DNA from: Pedobacter jejuensis
GTDB taxonomy: Bacteria; Bacteroidota; Bacteroidia; Sphingobacteriales; Sphingobacteriaceae
Direction: 5' to 3'
Assembly (NCBI RefSeq): GCF_003725795.1
Contig: NZ_RBEE01000045.1
Span: 124,001 to 188,000 of the forward strand
DNA length: 64,000 nucleotides
Every line of letters begins with the position of its first letter. Within the stretch, counting starts at the first letter, position 1. Of the stretch, positions 52,982 through 61,545 are shown one piece after another. The notes beneath the pieces were generated by a model. It was not told where the DNA came from. It did no database searches and saw only the letters and a list, made by a program, of their open reading frames with translations. Position numbers and translations under genes: made by a program.

Positions 52982-53013
52982 AACAAGAGACGGTAATAAT
53001 GCTGTCTCTTGTT
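52982..53013 (+). promoter_or_regulatory. 5'-leader stem-loop of the prc transcript
   Basis: AACAAGAGAC and GTCTCTTGTT pair perfectly around a 12-base loop and are followed by GTTTATTTG. It would form at the very 5' end of the mRNA, about 70 bases before the coding region: a stability hairpin or a weak attenuator. Confidence 0.55.
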
Positions 53014-53083
53014 TGTTTATTTGATAAAATGGTATCATATTGGCTATATAGAATTAGAAATGGATTTTAAATTATTTAAAGAG

Positions 53084-55249
53084 ATGTTGAAGAGAATATT
53101 TTTTGTACTTTTTACAGCCGCAGTGCTAGCTTGCCATGCCGCTCCAAAAACTCAACCTGTTGTTGAAGGCGTTACAAATGTAAAGCCAGATGAACAACAG
53201 CAGTTGGTTATTAAAGAAGTTGTTAATCTTATCGAAAGCTATAACTATAAAAAACTAGAAATCAATGATTCTATATCTTCTATAATTTTAGATAAATACA
53301 TAAAATCATTAGATCAAGGCAAAAACTACTTTCTAGCATCTGATATTAAAGAGTTTGAAAAATATAGATTTACGCTTGATGATGATTTTAAAAATGGCGA
53401 TTTAAGCGGTCCGTTTTATATTTACAATGTTTACGCTAAACGTTTAAACGAGTATTTCAACTATTCTTTAGCGCAGATAAAAACTAAATTCGATTTCAAC
53501 CAAAACGATACTTACACTTACGACAGAGAAAAAATGCCGTGGGCTGCATCAAGCACCGCATTAAATGAAACCTGGAAAAAACGTGTTAAATACGAATTGG
53601 TAAATTTAAACTTAGCAGGAACTGCACAGGCAAAAAATGTAGAAACGTTAACCAAACGTTATCAAAATTTGCAATCGCAAACGTCAAAAACTAATAATCA
53701 AGATGTATTTCAAATTTTGATGGATGCCTTTACAGAATCTATTGACCCACATACAAATTACTTCAATCCGGTAAATGCAGTAGCTTTTAACGAAGATATG
53801 TCTCGCTCGTTTGAGGGTATTGGTGCAAGGTTACAATTAGAAAATGAGGTAGTTAAGATTTCTGAAATTATCGCTGGCGGACCAGCCTTTAAAGATAAAC
53901 AATTGACTCCAGGTGATAGAATTATTGCAGTTGCACAAGGTGATGGAGAATTTGTTGATGTTGTGGGTTGGAGATTAGATGCTACGGTATCTAAAATTAA
54001 AGGTGCCAAGGGAACTAAAGTTAGATTAAAAGTTATTCCTGCAGGAAAAGAAATGTCTTCAAAACCTGTAATTATATCTTTAGTCCGCGATAAAGTTGTT
54101 TTAGAGGAAACCTCAGCAAAGAAAACGGTTAAAACCATCAATATGAATGGTAAAAGCTATAAAATGGGCGTAATTACTTTACCTGCATTTTATGCTGATT
54201 TTAAAGCTGCAAATGCTGGCGACAAAAACTACAAAAGCACCACTCGCGATGTTAGAAAGCTTATTGACTCATTAAAAACATTTGATAAAGTAGATGCAAT
54301 TGTAATGGATTTACGCGGAAACGGCGGTGGTTCATTAGTTGAGGCAATTTCATTAACTGGTTTATTTATCGATAAGGGTCCTGTTGTACAGGTTAAAGAT
54401 TTACGTGGTAAGATTGAAGTTGATGAAGATCAAACTACAGGTGTTGCTTGGGATGGTCCATTCGGTGTAATGGTAGATCGCTTAAGTGCTTCTGCATCTG
54501 AAATTTTTGCTGGCGCCATTCAAGATTATGGTCGCGGAATTATTATGGGTAGCCAAACCTATGGTAAAGGAACAGTTCAATCATCTATCGATTTAAACAA
54601 ATTGGTAAATCCAAGCATGTTGCAACGAGTTGCAGGATTAATTACAAAAAACAAAACAACAGGAACAGCTCCAATTAATGTAACTGCTGCAGATATTAAC
54701 TTAGGGCAAATAAACCTTACAATGGCTAAATTCTACCGCGTTGCCGGAAGTAGCACCCAACATAAAGGTGTAACGCCAGATGTTGTTTTCCCATCTTTAT
54801 ATCCGATGGATAAAATTGGAGAAGATACAGAACCATCGGCATTACCCTGGGATGTGATTCCAAGTTCGAATTTTAAAGCAGTAGCAAATTTAACGGCTGT
54901 CAAACCTAATCTGATAAAAAATAGCGAACAACGTATCGCAAACTCTTTAGATTTTAAATATCTGAAAGAAGATTTTGCTGAAATGAAAAAACGTGATGCT
55001 GAAGTTTCTGTTCCATTAAACGAAGCTAAATTAAAAGCCGAACGCGATGCTCAGGAAGCAAAAAGTTTAGCAAGAATTAATGAACTTAGAACAGCACGTG
55101 GTTTGCCTGCCATAAAAAAAGGCGAAAAACCCACTAAACAAGATGCATTCGACTTTATTGAAGATGAATCATTGCATGTAATGGGCGATTTTATGCAACA
55201 ATCTGGTAACTATGTTATGAATCTTGGTTTAATGCCAAAGAACAATTAA
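53084..55249 (+). CDS. prc: Carboxy-terminal processing peptidase (Prc/Tsp type, S41)
   Basis: The 721-residue lipoprotein-like protein starts MLKRIFFVLFTAAVLAC (lipobox Cys17), then a Tsp N-terminal domain, a PDZ domain ('NEVVKISEIIAGGPAFKDKQ'), the S41 protease core with the Ser/Lys dyad in 'SASASEIFAGA' and 'GKGTVQ', and a C-terminal DUF3340-like domain. It trims or degrades periplasmic proteins by their C-termini. I pick ATG 53084 for the signal peptide; ATG 53060 in frame is possible and adds eight residues including Asp and Glu, less fitting for a leader. Confidence 0.9.
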   Translation: MLKRIFFVLFTAAVLACHAAPKTQPVVEGVTNVKPDEQQQLVIKEVVNLIESYNYKKLEINDSISSIILDKYIKSLDQGKNYFLASDIKEFEKYRFTLDDDFKNGDLSGPFYIYNVYAKRLNEYFNYSLAQIKTKFDFNQNDTYTYDREKMPWAASSTALNETWKKRVKYELVNLNLAGTAQAKNVETLTKRYQNLQSQTSKTNNQDVFQILMDAFTESIDPHTNYFNPVNAVAFNEDMSRSFEGIGARLQLENEVVKISEIIAGGPAFKDKQLTPGDRIIAVAQGDGEFVDVVGWRLDATVSKIKGAKGTKVRLKVIPAGKEMSSKPVIISLVRDKVVLEETSAKKTVKTINMNGKSYKMGVITLPAFYADFKAANAGDKNYKSTTRDVRKLIDSLKTFDKVDAIVMDLRGNGGGSLVEAISLTGLFIDKGPVVQVKDLRGKIEVDEDQTTGVAWDGPFGVMVDRLSASASEIFAGAIQDYGRGIIMGSQTYGKGTVQSSIDLNKLVNPSMLQRVAGLITKNKTTGTAPINVTAADINLGQINLTMAKFYRVAGSSTQHKGVTPDVVFPSLYPMDKIGEDTEPSALPWDVIPSSNFKAVANLTAVKPNLIKNSEQRIANSLDFKYLKEDFAEMKKRDAEVSVPLNEAKLKAERDAQEAKSLARINELRTARGLPAIKKGEKPTKQDAFDFIEDESLHVMGDFMQQSGNYVMNLGLMPKNN

Positions 55250-55266
55250 TAAAAGTTTTAATCAGT

Positions 55267-55306
55267 AAAAAGCCCGCTAAAATTCTAAATTTTAGCGGGC
55301 TTTTTT
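55267..55306 (+). terminator. Terminator of the prc gene
   Basis: A stem of about 17 pairs (AAAAGCCCGCTAAAATT and complement) with a tiny loop and a T6 run, 18 bp after the stop. Confidence 0.93.
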
Positions 55307-55396
55307 GTATTCATGGTAAAACTTACGAAGTCTAACAGGCTAAGAGCAGAGAAGAATCGGGAGTTTAATAAACGAAGTTTAGATAAAGCGCCAAAC

Positions 55397-56338
55397 CTAT
55401 TTCGCTTGCTGTCCAGGCTGATTTTGCCTGTTGAGTTGCATAGCCATCATTTCTTTCATGGTTTTATTCATGCCTTCAGTACTTCCATCCAAGAAAATAA
55501 TATTTCCTTCGCCATATTCAGCAAATTGTTTAATTGCTTCGGTCCACATGGTGAAAAGAATGACCGATGTATCTAAATTGGCTTGTTGCATTTCATGTGC
55601 AGCATTTGTCATACCCTTTGCAACTTCTTCTCTAAACAAAGCAATACCTTGTCCACGTAATTGAGCAGCTTCACGCTCGGCCATTGCCGCAATTTTTATT
55701 GCATTACCATCGGCTTCGGCGCCTTTAGTTTTAGTAATTAATAAAGCCTGACCTTCATTTTCTGCTGCTGCTTTTAAATTATTTGATGCAACCACACGAC
55801 TCATTGATCGCATAATTTCTTCATCAAAAGTTATATCGTTTAATTGCAAATCTTGTAAATGATAACCCCAACCATCCAAAACCTGGTCAATTTGTTCTTT
55901 TACATGAAGTACAATTTCATTTCGCTGTGCTAAAACATTTGCTTGTTTTTGTGTTGCTACATAAGCACGGATAGAACCTTCAATTGTTCTGATTAAAGCT
56001 TGCATTAAGTTGGTAGCATCAACAAACTTAAAGGCTACATTTTTTATGGTTTCTTCATCCTGATTAACTACCGAATAAAGAAGCATTGCCTTAAAATAAA
56101 CATTTGCCTGATCTTGCGTAACGGCCTGAAATGATAATTCAACCGAACGGTTTTGAATAGAAATACGCGAATAAATCTGTTCAATTAGAGGAATTTTAAA
56201 GTTTAAACCTGGGCGTAACTGGCGTTGATATTTGCCAAAGACAGTAATTACCGCTATGGTTCCTTGCTTCACTGTAACAAAAGAACTCAAGAGAAGAATT
56301 ATTCCAAAGAAAATTAGAATGTAAACTACGTATTGCAT
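55397..56338 (-). CDS. SPFH/Band 7 (stomatin-prohibitin) membrane protein
   Basis: One N-terminal helix (about 4-20) is followed by the SPFH domain ('VKQGTIAVITVFGKYQRQLR', 'PGLNFKIPLIEQIYSRISIQ') and a coiled coil rich in Glu/Ala ('AAENEGQALLITKTKGAEAD'), 313 residues in all. It resembles stomatin/hypersensitive-response-type proteins that form membrane rings and organise lipid domains or proteases. NfeD, a frequent partner, is absent. It is monocistronic and convergent with prc. Confidence 0.85.
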   Translation of the reverse strand: MQYVVYILIFFGIILLLSSFVTVKQGTIAVITVFGKYQRQLRPGLNFKIPLIEQIYSRISIQNRSVELSFQAVTQDQANVYFKAMLLYSVVNQDEETIKNVAFKFVDATNLMQALIRTIEGSIRAYVATQKQANVLAQRNEIVLHVKEQIDQVLDGWGYHLQDLQLNDITFDEEIMRSMSRVVASNNLKAAAENEGQALLITKTKGAEADGNAIKIAAMAEREAAQLRGQGIALFREEVAKGMTNAAHEMQQANLDTSVILFTMWTEAIKQFAEYGEGNIIFLDGSTEGMNKTMKEMMAMQLNRQNQPGQQAK

Positions 56339-56429
56339 AACATTAGATTTTTTTTGAAGTTATAAAAAATTCATGCAAACTACATCATGCTTTTCGTAGC
56401 TTTAATAATTGATAACTTAAATACAACTC

Positions 56430-58472
56430 ATGAAAAGAAAATTATATCTGCCGGCCGCAGCTTTATTACTATTTGCAGCCTGTCAGAGTGATAAAAATCA
56501 TCAAGCAACAGAAACAGATCAAAGAACGGTTTTTTTTGATACTGCAGGAATGGATAATACTGTAAAACCTGGCGATAACTTCTTCCTTTATGCCAACGGT
56601 AAATGGATGAAAAATACCCAAATCCCCAAAACGGAAACTGGTTGGGGTTCGTTTTATACCTTATATAATGATAACATTAAAAACCTAAGAAGCATTTTAG
56701 AACATGCTGCAAAAAGTAGTGCAGGTAAAGGAAGTGCTGAGCAAAAAGTTGGCGATTTCTACGCCAGTGGAATGGATTCTTTAACCATCGAAAAACTTGG
56801 TGCCGAACCAGTAAAGCCGTTACTATCAAAAATTGATGCCATTAAAAATGATAAAGACTTAATCAATTTTATTGCAGAAGGATTTAAAGAAGGTGAAGGC
56901 GATTTGTTGGGTTTCGGGATAGAGCCTGATGATAAAATGAGTTCGAAAAATGCTTTAGTATTTATGCAATCTGGAATTAATTTACCAGAACGTAGTTATT
57001 ATTTAGATCAAGATGAGAAAGCAAAAAAGATTAGGGCGGAATATGTAAAATACATAAATAAAATATTCAGTCTTGCGGGCGATTCAGTTAATGCAGCAAA
57101 ATATGCCAATGATATTTTAAGTTTAGAAACGGCTTTGGCAAAAGCCCATTCAACACCTGTTGAACTTCGCGATCCGCAAAAAAATTACAATAAATTCTCG
57201 GTTGCCGATTTTCAAAAACAAATACCAAATATCGATTTTAAAACAGTTTTAAATAAATTAGGAGCGAGTACAGATAGCGTAATAGTACGCCAACCAAAAT
57301 ACTATCAAACATTATCTGGTTTAATTAAAAGTCAACCAATTGCGATTTGGAAGGAAAAACTAAAATTCGATGCGTTGAATACTGCTGCAAATGCGCTTAC
57401 CAAGGAATTTAGAACTGCACGATTCGATTTCTTTGGCAAAACATTGTACGGTCAGCCATCGCAAACCGAAAGATGGAAAGCAATGGTAACCAACACAGAC
57501 AGAAGTTTGGGCGATTTATTAGGTCAGCTTTACGCAGAGCAGTACTTTAAGCCTGAAGCCAAAAAACGCATGCTTGAACTGGTAAACAATTTGCAAAAAG
57601 TTTATGAGGATAGAATAAAGAGAGTGGATTGGATGACTCCCGAGACCAAGAAAAAAGCATTAGAGAAATTAAATGCCTTTGTAAAAAAAATCGGTTATCC
57701 TGATAAATGGAAAAAATATGATGATGTAGAAATTTCTAAAAACACTTATTACGCAAATCTTCAATCGGCTAAAAAGCACGATTATAAAGAGATGATGGAT
57801 AAATTAGGTAAACCAGTTGATAAAACAGAATGGGGAATGACGCCGCCAACTGTTAATGCTTATTACAATCCTTCGTTTAATGAGATCGTTTTCCCGGCTG
57901 GGATATTACAATTTCCATTTTTTGCCTTTAACGCAGATGATGCGATAAATTATGGTGGTATTGGTGCGGTAATCGGTCATGAGATGACACATGGTTTTGA
58001 TGATCAAGGTCGCCAGTATGATGCTGCAGGAAATCTAAAAGAATGGTGGACAAAGGACGATGCTGCTAAATTTAAAACCAAAGCTGATAAAGTGGTTGCA
58101 TTTTACAATAACTTCTCTTTACTAGATAATCAGCATGTAAATGGCGCACTTACATTAGGCGAAAACCTTGCCGATATTGGTGGATTAAATATTGCTTACG
58201 ATGCATTTAAACTAACCGAACAAGGTAAAGGAGATAAAAAGATTGATGGATTTACACCAGACCAACGTTTCTTTTTAAGCTTTGCGCAGGTATGGAGAAT
58301 AAAAAACCGCGATGAAAGCATGCGTGTTAGATTAAAAACCGACCCACATAGCCCTGAAATATTTCGTGTAAATGGTCCGGTTTACAACATGGAAGCTTTC
58401 TATAAAGCATTTAATATTCCGGCTACTGCAAAAATGTATGTTGCATCGGCCAATAGATTAGGGGTTTGGTAA
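56430..58472 (+). CDS. M13 family zinc metallopeptidase (neprilysin/PepO type), lipoprotein
   Basis: The 680-residue protein has a lipoprotein leader ('AALLLFAACQSD', Cys19) and the M13 features: 'NAYYNPSFNEIVFPAGILQ', the zinc site 'VIGHEMTHGFDD' (His517, Glu518, His521) and the third ligand Glu578 in 'LGENLADIGGLN'. M13 peptidases cut peptides of up to about 40 residues. Membrane-anchored outside the cytoplasm, it probably digests peptides for nutrition. A terminator follows. Confidence 0.93.
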   Translation: MKRKLYLPAAALLLFAACQSDKNHQATETDQRTVFFDTAGMDNTVKPGDNFFLYANGKWMKNTQIPKTETGWGSFYTLYNDNIKNLRSILEHAAKSSAGKGSAEQKVGDFYASGMDSLTIEKLGAEPVKPLLSKIDAIKNDKDLINFIAEGFKEGEGDLLGFGIEPDDKMSSKNALVFMQSGINLPERSYYLDQDEKAKKIRAEYVKYINKIFSLAGDSVNAAKYANDILSLETALAKAHSTPVELRDPQKNYNKFSVADFQKQIPNIDFKTVLNKLGASTDSVIVRQPKYYQTLSGLIKSQPIAIWKEKLKFDALNTAANALTKEFRTARFDFFGKTLYGQPSQTERWKAMVTNTDRSLGDLLGQLYAEQYFKPEAKKRMLELVNNLQKVYEDRIKRVDWMTPETKKKALEKLNAFVKKIGYPDKWKKYDDVEISKNTYYANLQSAKKHDYKEMMDKLGKPVDKTEWGMTPPTVNAYYNPSFNEIVFPAGILQFPFFAFNADDAINYGGIGAVIGHEMTHGFDDQGRQYDAAGNLKEWWTKDDAAKFKTKADKVVAFYNNFSLLDNQHVNGALTLGENLADIGGLNIAYDAFKLTEQGKGDKKIDGFTPDQRFFLSFAQVWRIKNRDESMRVRLKTDPHSPEIFRVNGPVYNMEAFYKAFNIPATAKMYVASANRLGVW

Positions 58473-58500
58473 AAGATTAGTTTAATTAGTTCAATTTAAA

Positions 58501-58548
58501 GCCACAGATTAACAGATTTAAAATCTGATAATCTGTGGCTTATTTTTT
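58501..58548 (+). terminator. Terminator of the M13 peptidase gene
   Basis: Nested inverted repeats (GCCACAGATT with AATCTGTGGC, and CAGATTT with AAATCTG) are followed by a T-rich run. The GCCACAGATT arm is also the core of the intergenic repeats near 35.8 kb. Confidence 0.85.
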
Positions 58549-58623
58549 TTGATTAGCTTATCTTTTTATTCAAATGAAACAAAAATCAAAAATTATTGTC
58601 TTTACTCTGATAATTTTAAAACT

Positions 58624-58809
58624 ATGAACGTAAAACGCACTTTTGGAACAGTCCTGACTATTTTAGGAATAATTGGATTAATTTATGCAGGTTATGGATT
58701 TGTACAACACAGTCAGGATACCAGAGGATTATTAGTTTATGGTATAATCGGATTGATATTCTTTGTTTCTGGAATTGGTTTAGTAAAAAATACCAAGGAT
58801 GAGGTGTAA
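58624..58809 (+). CDS. Small two-helix membrane protein
   Basis: The 61-residue protein 'MNVKRTFGTVLTILGIIGLI' has helices at about 8-26 and 37-54 and a charged tail (NTKDEV). It resembles short hypothetical membrane proteins common in Pedobacter-like genomes. ATG 58624 is chosen because the longer frame from 58549 adds a polar stretch before the first helix. Function unknown. Confidence 0.6.
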   Translation: MNVKRTFGTVLTILGIIGLIYAGYGFVQHSQDTRGLLVYGIIGLIFFVSGIGLVKNTKDEV

Positions 58810-58874
58810 TTTCATCTACCAACCTATCTATTTTAATAAATACTAATAGTTTCTTCCTGAAGGATAAACATATA

Positions 58875-59054
58875 TTATTTTTTATTTCTTCTAATTATCA
58901 AATACTGGCTAAATGCAACCAGCGAGCCTGCTAAAATTATTATTCCGGCAGAAACTATATTTTTTGGGTTTTGATTAATGTAATAAGCAGCTGCTAAAAC
59001 TAAAATTGCTGCTGCAATACCAACGATATAGTGTAGAATTAATCCTGTTTTCAT
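58875..59054 (-). CDS. Small two-helix membrane protein, opposite strand
   Basis: Reading the minus strand from ATG 59054 gives 59 residues, 'MKTGLILHYIVGIAAAILVL' and a second helix 'NIVSAGIIILAGSLVAFSQY', ending with a basic 'IRRNKK' and TAA at 58875. Size, two helices and a positive tail are similar in style to the plus-strand protein 65 bp away, though the sequences differ. The evidence is coding shape only; no homologue is recalled. Confidence 0.5.
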   Translation of the reverse strand: MKTGLILHYIVGIAAAILVLAAAYYINQNPKNIVSAGIIILAGSLVAFSQYLIIRRNKK

Positions 59055-59060
59055 GTTTTG

Positions 59061-59120
59061 AAGGTTGAGAATGAGGTTGAGGTTAAGGTTGAGATTGAGG
59101 TCGAGATTGAAATTGAGATT
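59061..59120. repeat. Ten tandem hexamers, consensus GAGRTT
   Basis: The tract is exactly ten six-base units (AAGGTT, GAGAAT, GAGGTT, GAGGTT, AAGGTT, GAGATT, GAGGTC, GAGATT, GAAATT, GAGATT). It begins seven bases upstream of the small minus-strand gene and ends inside the stop codon of the CapA gene. Confidence 0.85.
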
Positions 59121-60216
59121 ATGGCTGAACTGTTATCCTATTATTTTCGAATTCAAGCTTGTGCCCAGCAAAGTCTTCATCTGTTAATTGTTTAATTCTT
59201 TTGAGTGCAGTATGATTTTCATCCACTGTTAATCTGCTTATTTTTTCTTGTTTAACTGAAATTACATCAGCATATAAAAAATCGCCCTTACCATTTACTT
59301 TAACTTGAAACAGTGGGGCAAAACCATTGTTTCCCTTTAAGCTAAACATACCATAGGTACAAAAATTACCCATACTGTAAGTAATGAATTTATTTTTGTA
59401 AACTTCGACAGCTCTGCTAACATGTGGTCCGTGTCCTAAAACGATATCCGCCCCGGCATCAATAACAGCATGCGCAAAAGCATAAACATTTCCACGATTC
59501 TCATTATAAAAAATTTCATTTTTACGCGGAACATGTTCAAACCTTGCCCCTTCGCCTCCACCATGGAATGAAACTATAACAATGTCAGCTTGCTTTTTTA
59601 AGCGACTAACCAATGCCTTTGCACTATCAATTTTATTAATCGATACCGTGTTTTCATTTGGGGCAAAAGCGCAAAAAGCATATTTAACGCTATCTTTTTC
59701 AAAAATCTCAAAAGGTTTATTTACTTGCCCAGCATAATGCAATTTTAAAGAGTCTAGAATCTTGGCGGTATTTTTCCTTCCTCTCGAATCGAAATCACCT
59801 ACATGATTATTTGCGATGCTTAAAACATTAAACCCTGCATTCTTATAAATTCCGGCATATCTTTCGGGCATTCTAAAAGCATAGCAATTATTAGGATTTA
59901 TACCATTACATTTTGTAGAGTTGCCGGAGTTCAAAAAACAGCCTTCTAAATTCCCAAAAACGATATCTCCTTTCAATAAACTGTCTACAGCTTGAAAACT
60001 ATTTACAGCATCATCCGGAGGTAGATTACTAGCAGATGGAAATGCCGAACCCAGCATAATATCTCCAACAGCCGTAATCGATATGGTATCTTTAATTTTG
60101 CGGATTACCGTATCAGCTTCAGGCTGTGAGGTGACAACCTGGGCACTATTGCTCGTGCAGCTAATCAATAAAGCTAGAAGAAGGGATGATAGAATTATGC
60201 TGTTTATTATTTTCAT
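59119..60216 (-). CDS. CapA-family (poly-gamma-glutamate synthesis-like) metallophosphatase lipoprotein
   Basis: The 365-residue protein has a lipoprotein leader ('ALLISCTSN', Cys20) and the CapA blocks 'ITAVGDIMLGSAFP', 'IVFGNLEGCFLN', 'SIANNHVGDFDSRG', 'VIVSFHGGGE' and 'DIVLGHGPHVSRAVEVY'. The fold is a calcineurin-like phosphoesterase. CapA in Bacillus works with CapB/C, a Mur-ligase-like pair; these are absent here, so capsule synthesis is doubtful and the natural substrate is unknown. Confidence 0.85.
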   Translation of the reverse strand: MKIINSIILSSLLLALLISCTSNSAQVVTSQPEADTVIRKIKDTISITAVGDIMLGSAFPSASNLPPDDAVNSFQAVDSLLKGDIVFGNLEGCFLNSGNSTKCNGINPNNCYAFRMPERYAGIYKNAGFNVLSIANNHVGDFDSRGRKNTAKILDSLKLHYAGQVNKPFEIFEKDSVKYAFCAFAPNENTVSINKIDSAKALVSRLKKQADIVIVSFHGGGEGARFEHVPRKNEIFYNENRGNVYAFAHAVIDAGADIVLGHGPHVSRAVEVYKNKFITYSMGNFCTYGMFSLKGNNGFAPLFQVKVNGKGDFLYADVISVKQEKISRLTVDENHTALKRIKQLTDEDFAGHKLEFENNRITVQP

Positions 60217-60241
60217 TAATTGATTTTATGGTTATAAAAAA

Positions 60242-60269
60242 AATCCTCCAGAATTGCTTCAGGAGGATT
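60242..60269 (-). terminator. Terminator of the NlpC/P60 gene
   Basis: Arms AATCCTCC and GGAGGATT with a 12-base loop; on the minus strand a T8 run follows. It lies 32 bp after the NlpC/P60 stop. Confidence 0.87.
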
Positions 60270-60300
60270 GTATGTATTTAATTAAACTAAATTTTAAATT

Positions 60301-60858
60301 TTATTCAACTGTGAAATCCTTTTTAAACGACTCCAAAATTCTTCCGCCTTTATAAAAATAGCGACTGTAATAAGGTTCGTTTAAGTTACTGATAACTACA
60401 CCGCGAGAACTAGATGCATGTGCAAATCTGTTATCACCTAAGTAAATACCGATATGTGATATGCTTCTGCTTTTAATTTTAAAGAAAACCAAATCACCTT
60501 CTTTTAAATCTTCTTTAGAAAGTGGGTCAACCATGCTAAAGATATCACGAGAATTTCGTCTGATGGTGGTGTTGAAAACTTTGTCGTAAATCGCCTTTGT
60601 AAAAGCTGAACAATCTATCCCTTTTTTGGTATTTCCACCGAAGCTGTAGGGAGTTCCAATCCATTCGTACACAAACTTGTATAACTTTAAGTTCGAAGTC
60701 GCATCTACTGCAACACCCATAACTTGCGAGAAATACTGTGATGCAAGATTATCTGGATCTGTTAATTCTTTACCGGATTCTTTTGTTTTTGTTTGCGCAA
60801 ATGCGGCTGAGAGCGTACAAATAGCGATTAGGGATGAAAACAAAAATTTTTTAATCAT
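60301..60858 (-). CDS. NlpC/P60-family peptidoglycan endopeptidase
   Basis: A signal peptide (ending AAFAQ) precedes the C40 domain of this 185-residue protein: catalytic Cys83 in 'GIDCSAFTKAIYDKVF', His135 in 'SRSISHIGIYLGDNRF' and His147 in 'FAHASSSRGV'. It cuts the gamma-D-Glu to diaminopimelate bond in wall peptides. Like E. coli Spr/MepS-type enzymes, it has no extra binding domain. Monocistronic. Confidence 0.9.
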   Translation of the reverse strand: MIKKFLFSSLIAICTLSAAFAQTKTKESGKELTDPDNLASQYFSQVMGVAVDATSNLKLYKFVYEWIGTPYSFGGNTKKGIDCSAFTKAIYDKVFNTTIRRNSRDIFSMVDPLSKEDLKEGDLVFFKIKSRSISHIGIYLGDNRFAHASSSRGVVISNLNEPYYSRYFYKGGRILESFKKDFTVE

Positions 60859-61545
60859 GTTATACAGTTATGTTTGGGTAATCTACTTACACATTAACGT
60901 ACACCACTTGGGCTTATTGTTGGTTACCAAAAGTATTAATTATACAAATGTTATCCAAATGTTTGGTGCAAAAATTAAAAGTTATTAACATTTCCACTAT
61001 TTTATTTGATAAAAACACATTGTGAGAATAATTTTTAGCAAGCAAATTCTCATGCTTTAATCTGTTCGAAAATCACGCCACTCGATTCGATACTCCATTG
61101 AAAAATATCATTGCAATGAATGTCTTGTCGGGCTTTAATTTACTTAGGTTAACCTTTACTCTTTTAAGCCCGACAGCAGCAATTATACTTTTTTGTAGCA
61201 GATAATTAAAAATCTTGTAGAAACTTTTGCAAAAAAGATAATGCGAATGGCGGGGCTACCATAACCGAAAAGCTACTGCAATTGCCTATCTAATAAAAAT
61301 AATAATTATAGCAAAATGTAGTTTGGCAAAATTAAATTTCTTTATATTTTGGTTTCACGAATGGGTTAAACTGTGTTTTATAAATCTGAAAAAATTTACC
61401 TTAAAAGACAATTTAGCATAAACAATGGAGTTTTTTAAAAATATGCTAGATTTGGTTAAATACCATGATGTTTTTACACTAAAAAGTGCCAAAAATTACA
61501 ATAAAAAAATTAGATTTGCTCACGCAAAAAAACAAATATCCTAAA
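60859..61545. other. 687-bp non-coding gap before the pyruvate dehydrogenase operon
   Basis: AT-rich and without a credible ORF. It holds one clear inverted repeat (61126-61175). A GTG at 61486 in frame with pdhA would add 20 basic residues, which I reject. The long leader could hold regulation for the operon, but no known riboswitch was recognised and no good TAnnTTTG box was found. Confidence 0.4.
61126..61175. repeat. Inverted repeat TGTCGGGCTT / AAGCCCGACA
   Basis: Ten-base perfect arms with a 30-base loop that itself contains AGGTTAACCT, a perfect palindrome (61146-61155). It resembles an intergenic REP-like unit; no T-run follows. Confidence 0.65.

Larger units (their letters stand above)
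52740..53083. other. Long leader and gap before the Prc gene
   Basis: The first 200 bp (52740-52942) is AT-rich with no ORF. The last part holds the prc promoter and a hairpin described separately. No sRNA or riboswitch motif was recognised. Confidence 0.4.

Noticed and set aside
55313..55576. Plus-strand frame of 87 codons after the prc terminator
   Set aside because: It overlaps the SPFH gene on the other strand and has no family features.
59119..60216. Capsule (poly-gamma-glutamate) synthesis locus
   Set aside because: Only CapA is present; CapB and CapC partners are absent from the neighbourhood.
61486..61545. GTG start for pdhA
   Set aside because: It would add 20 lysine-rich residues not found in E1 alpha proteins; ATG 61546 fits the family start.
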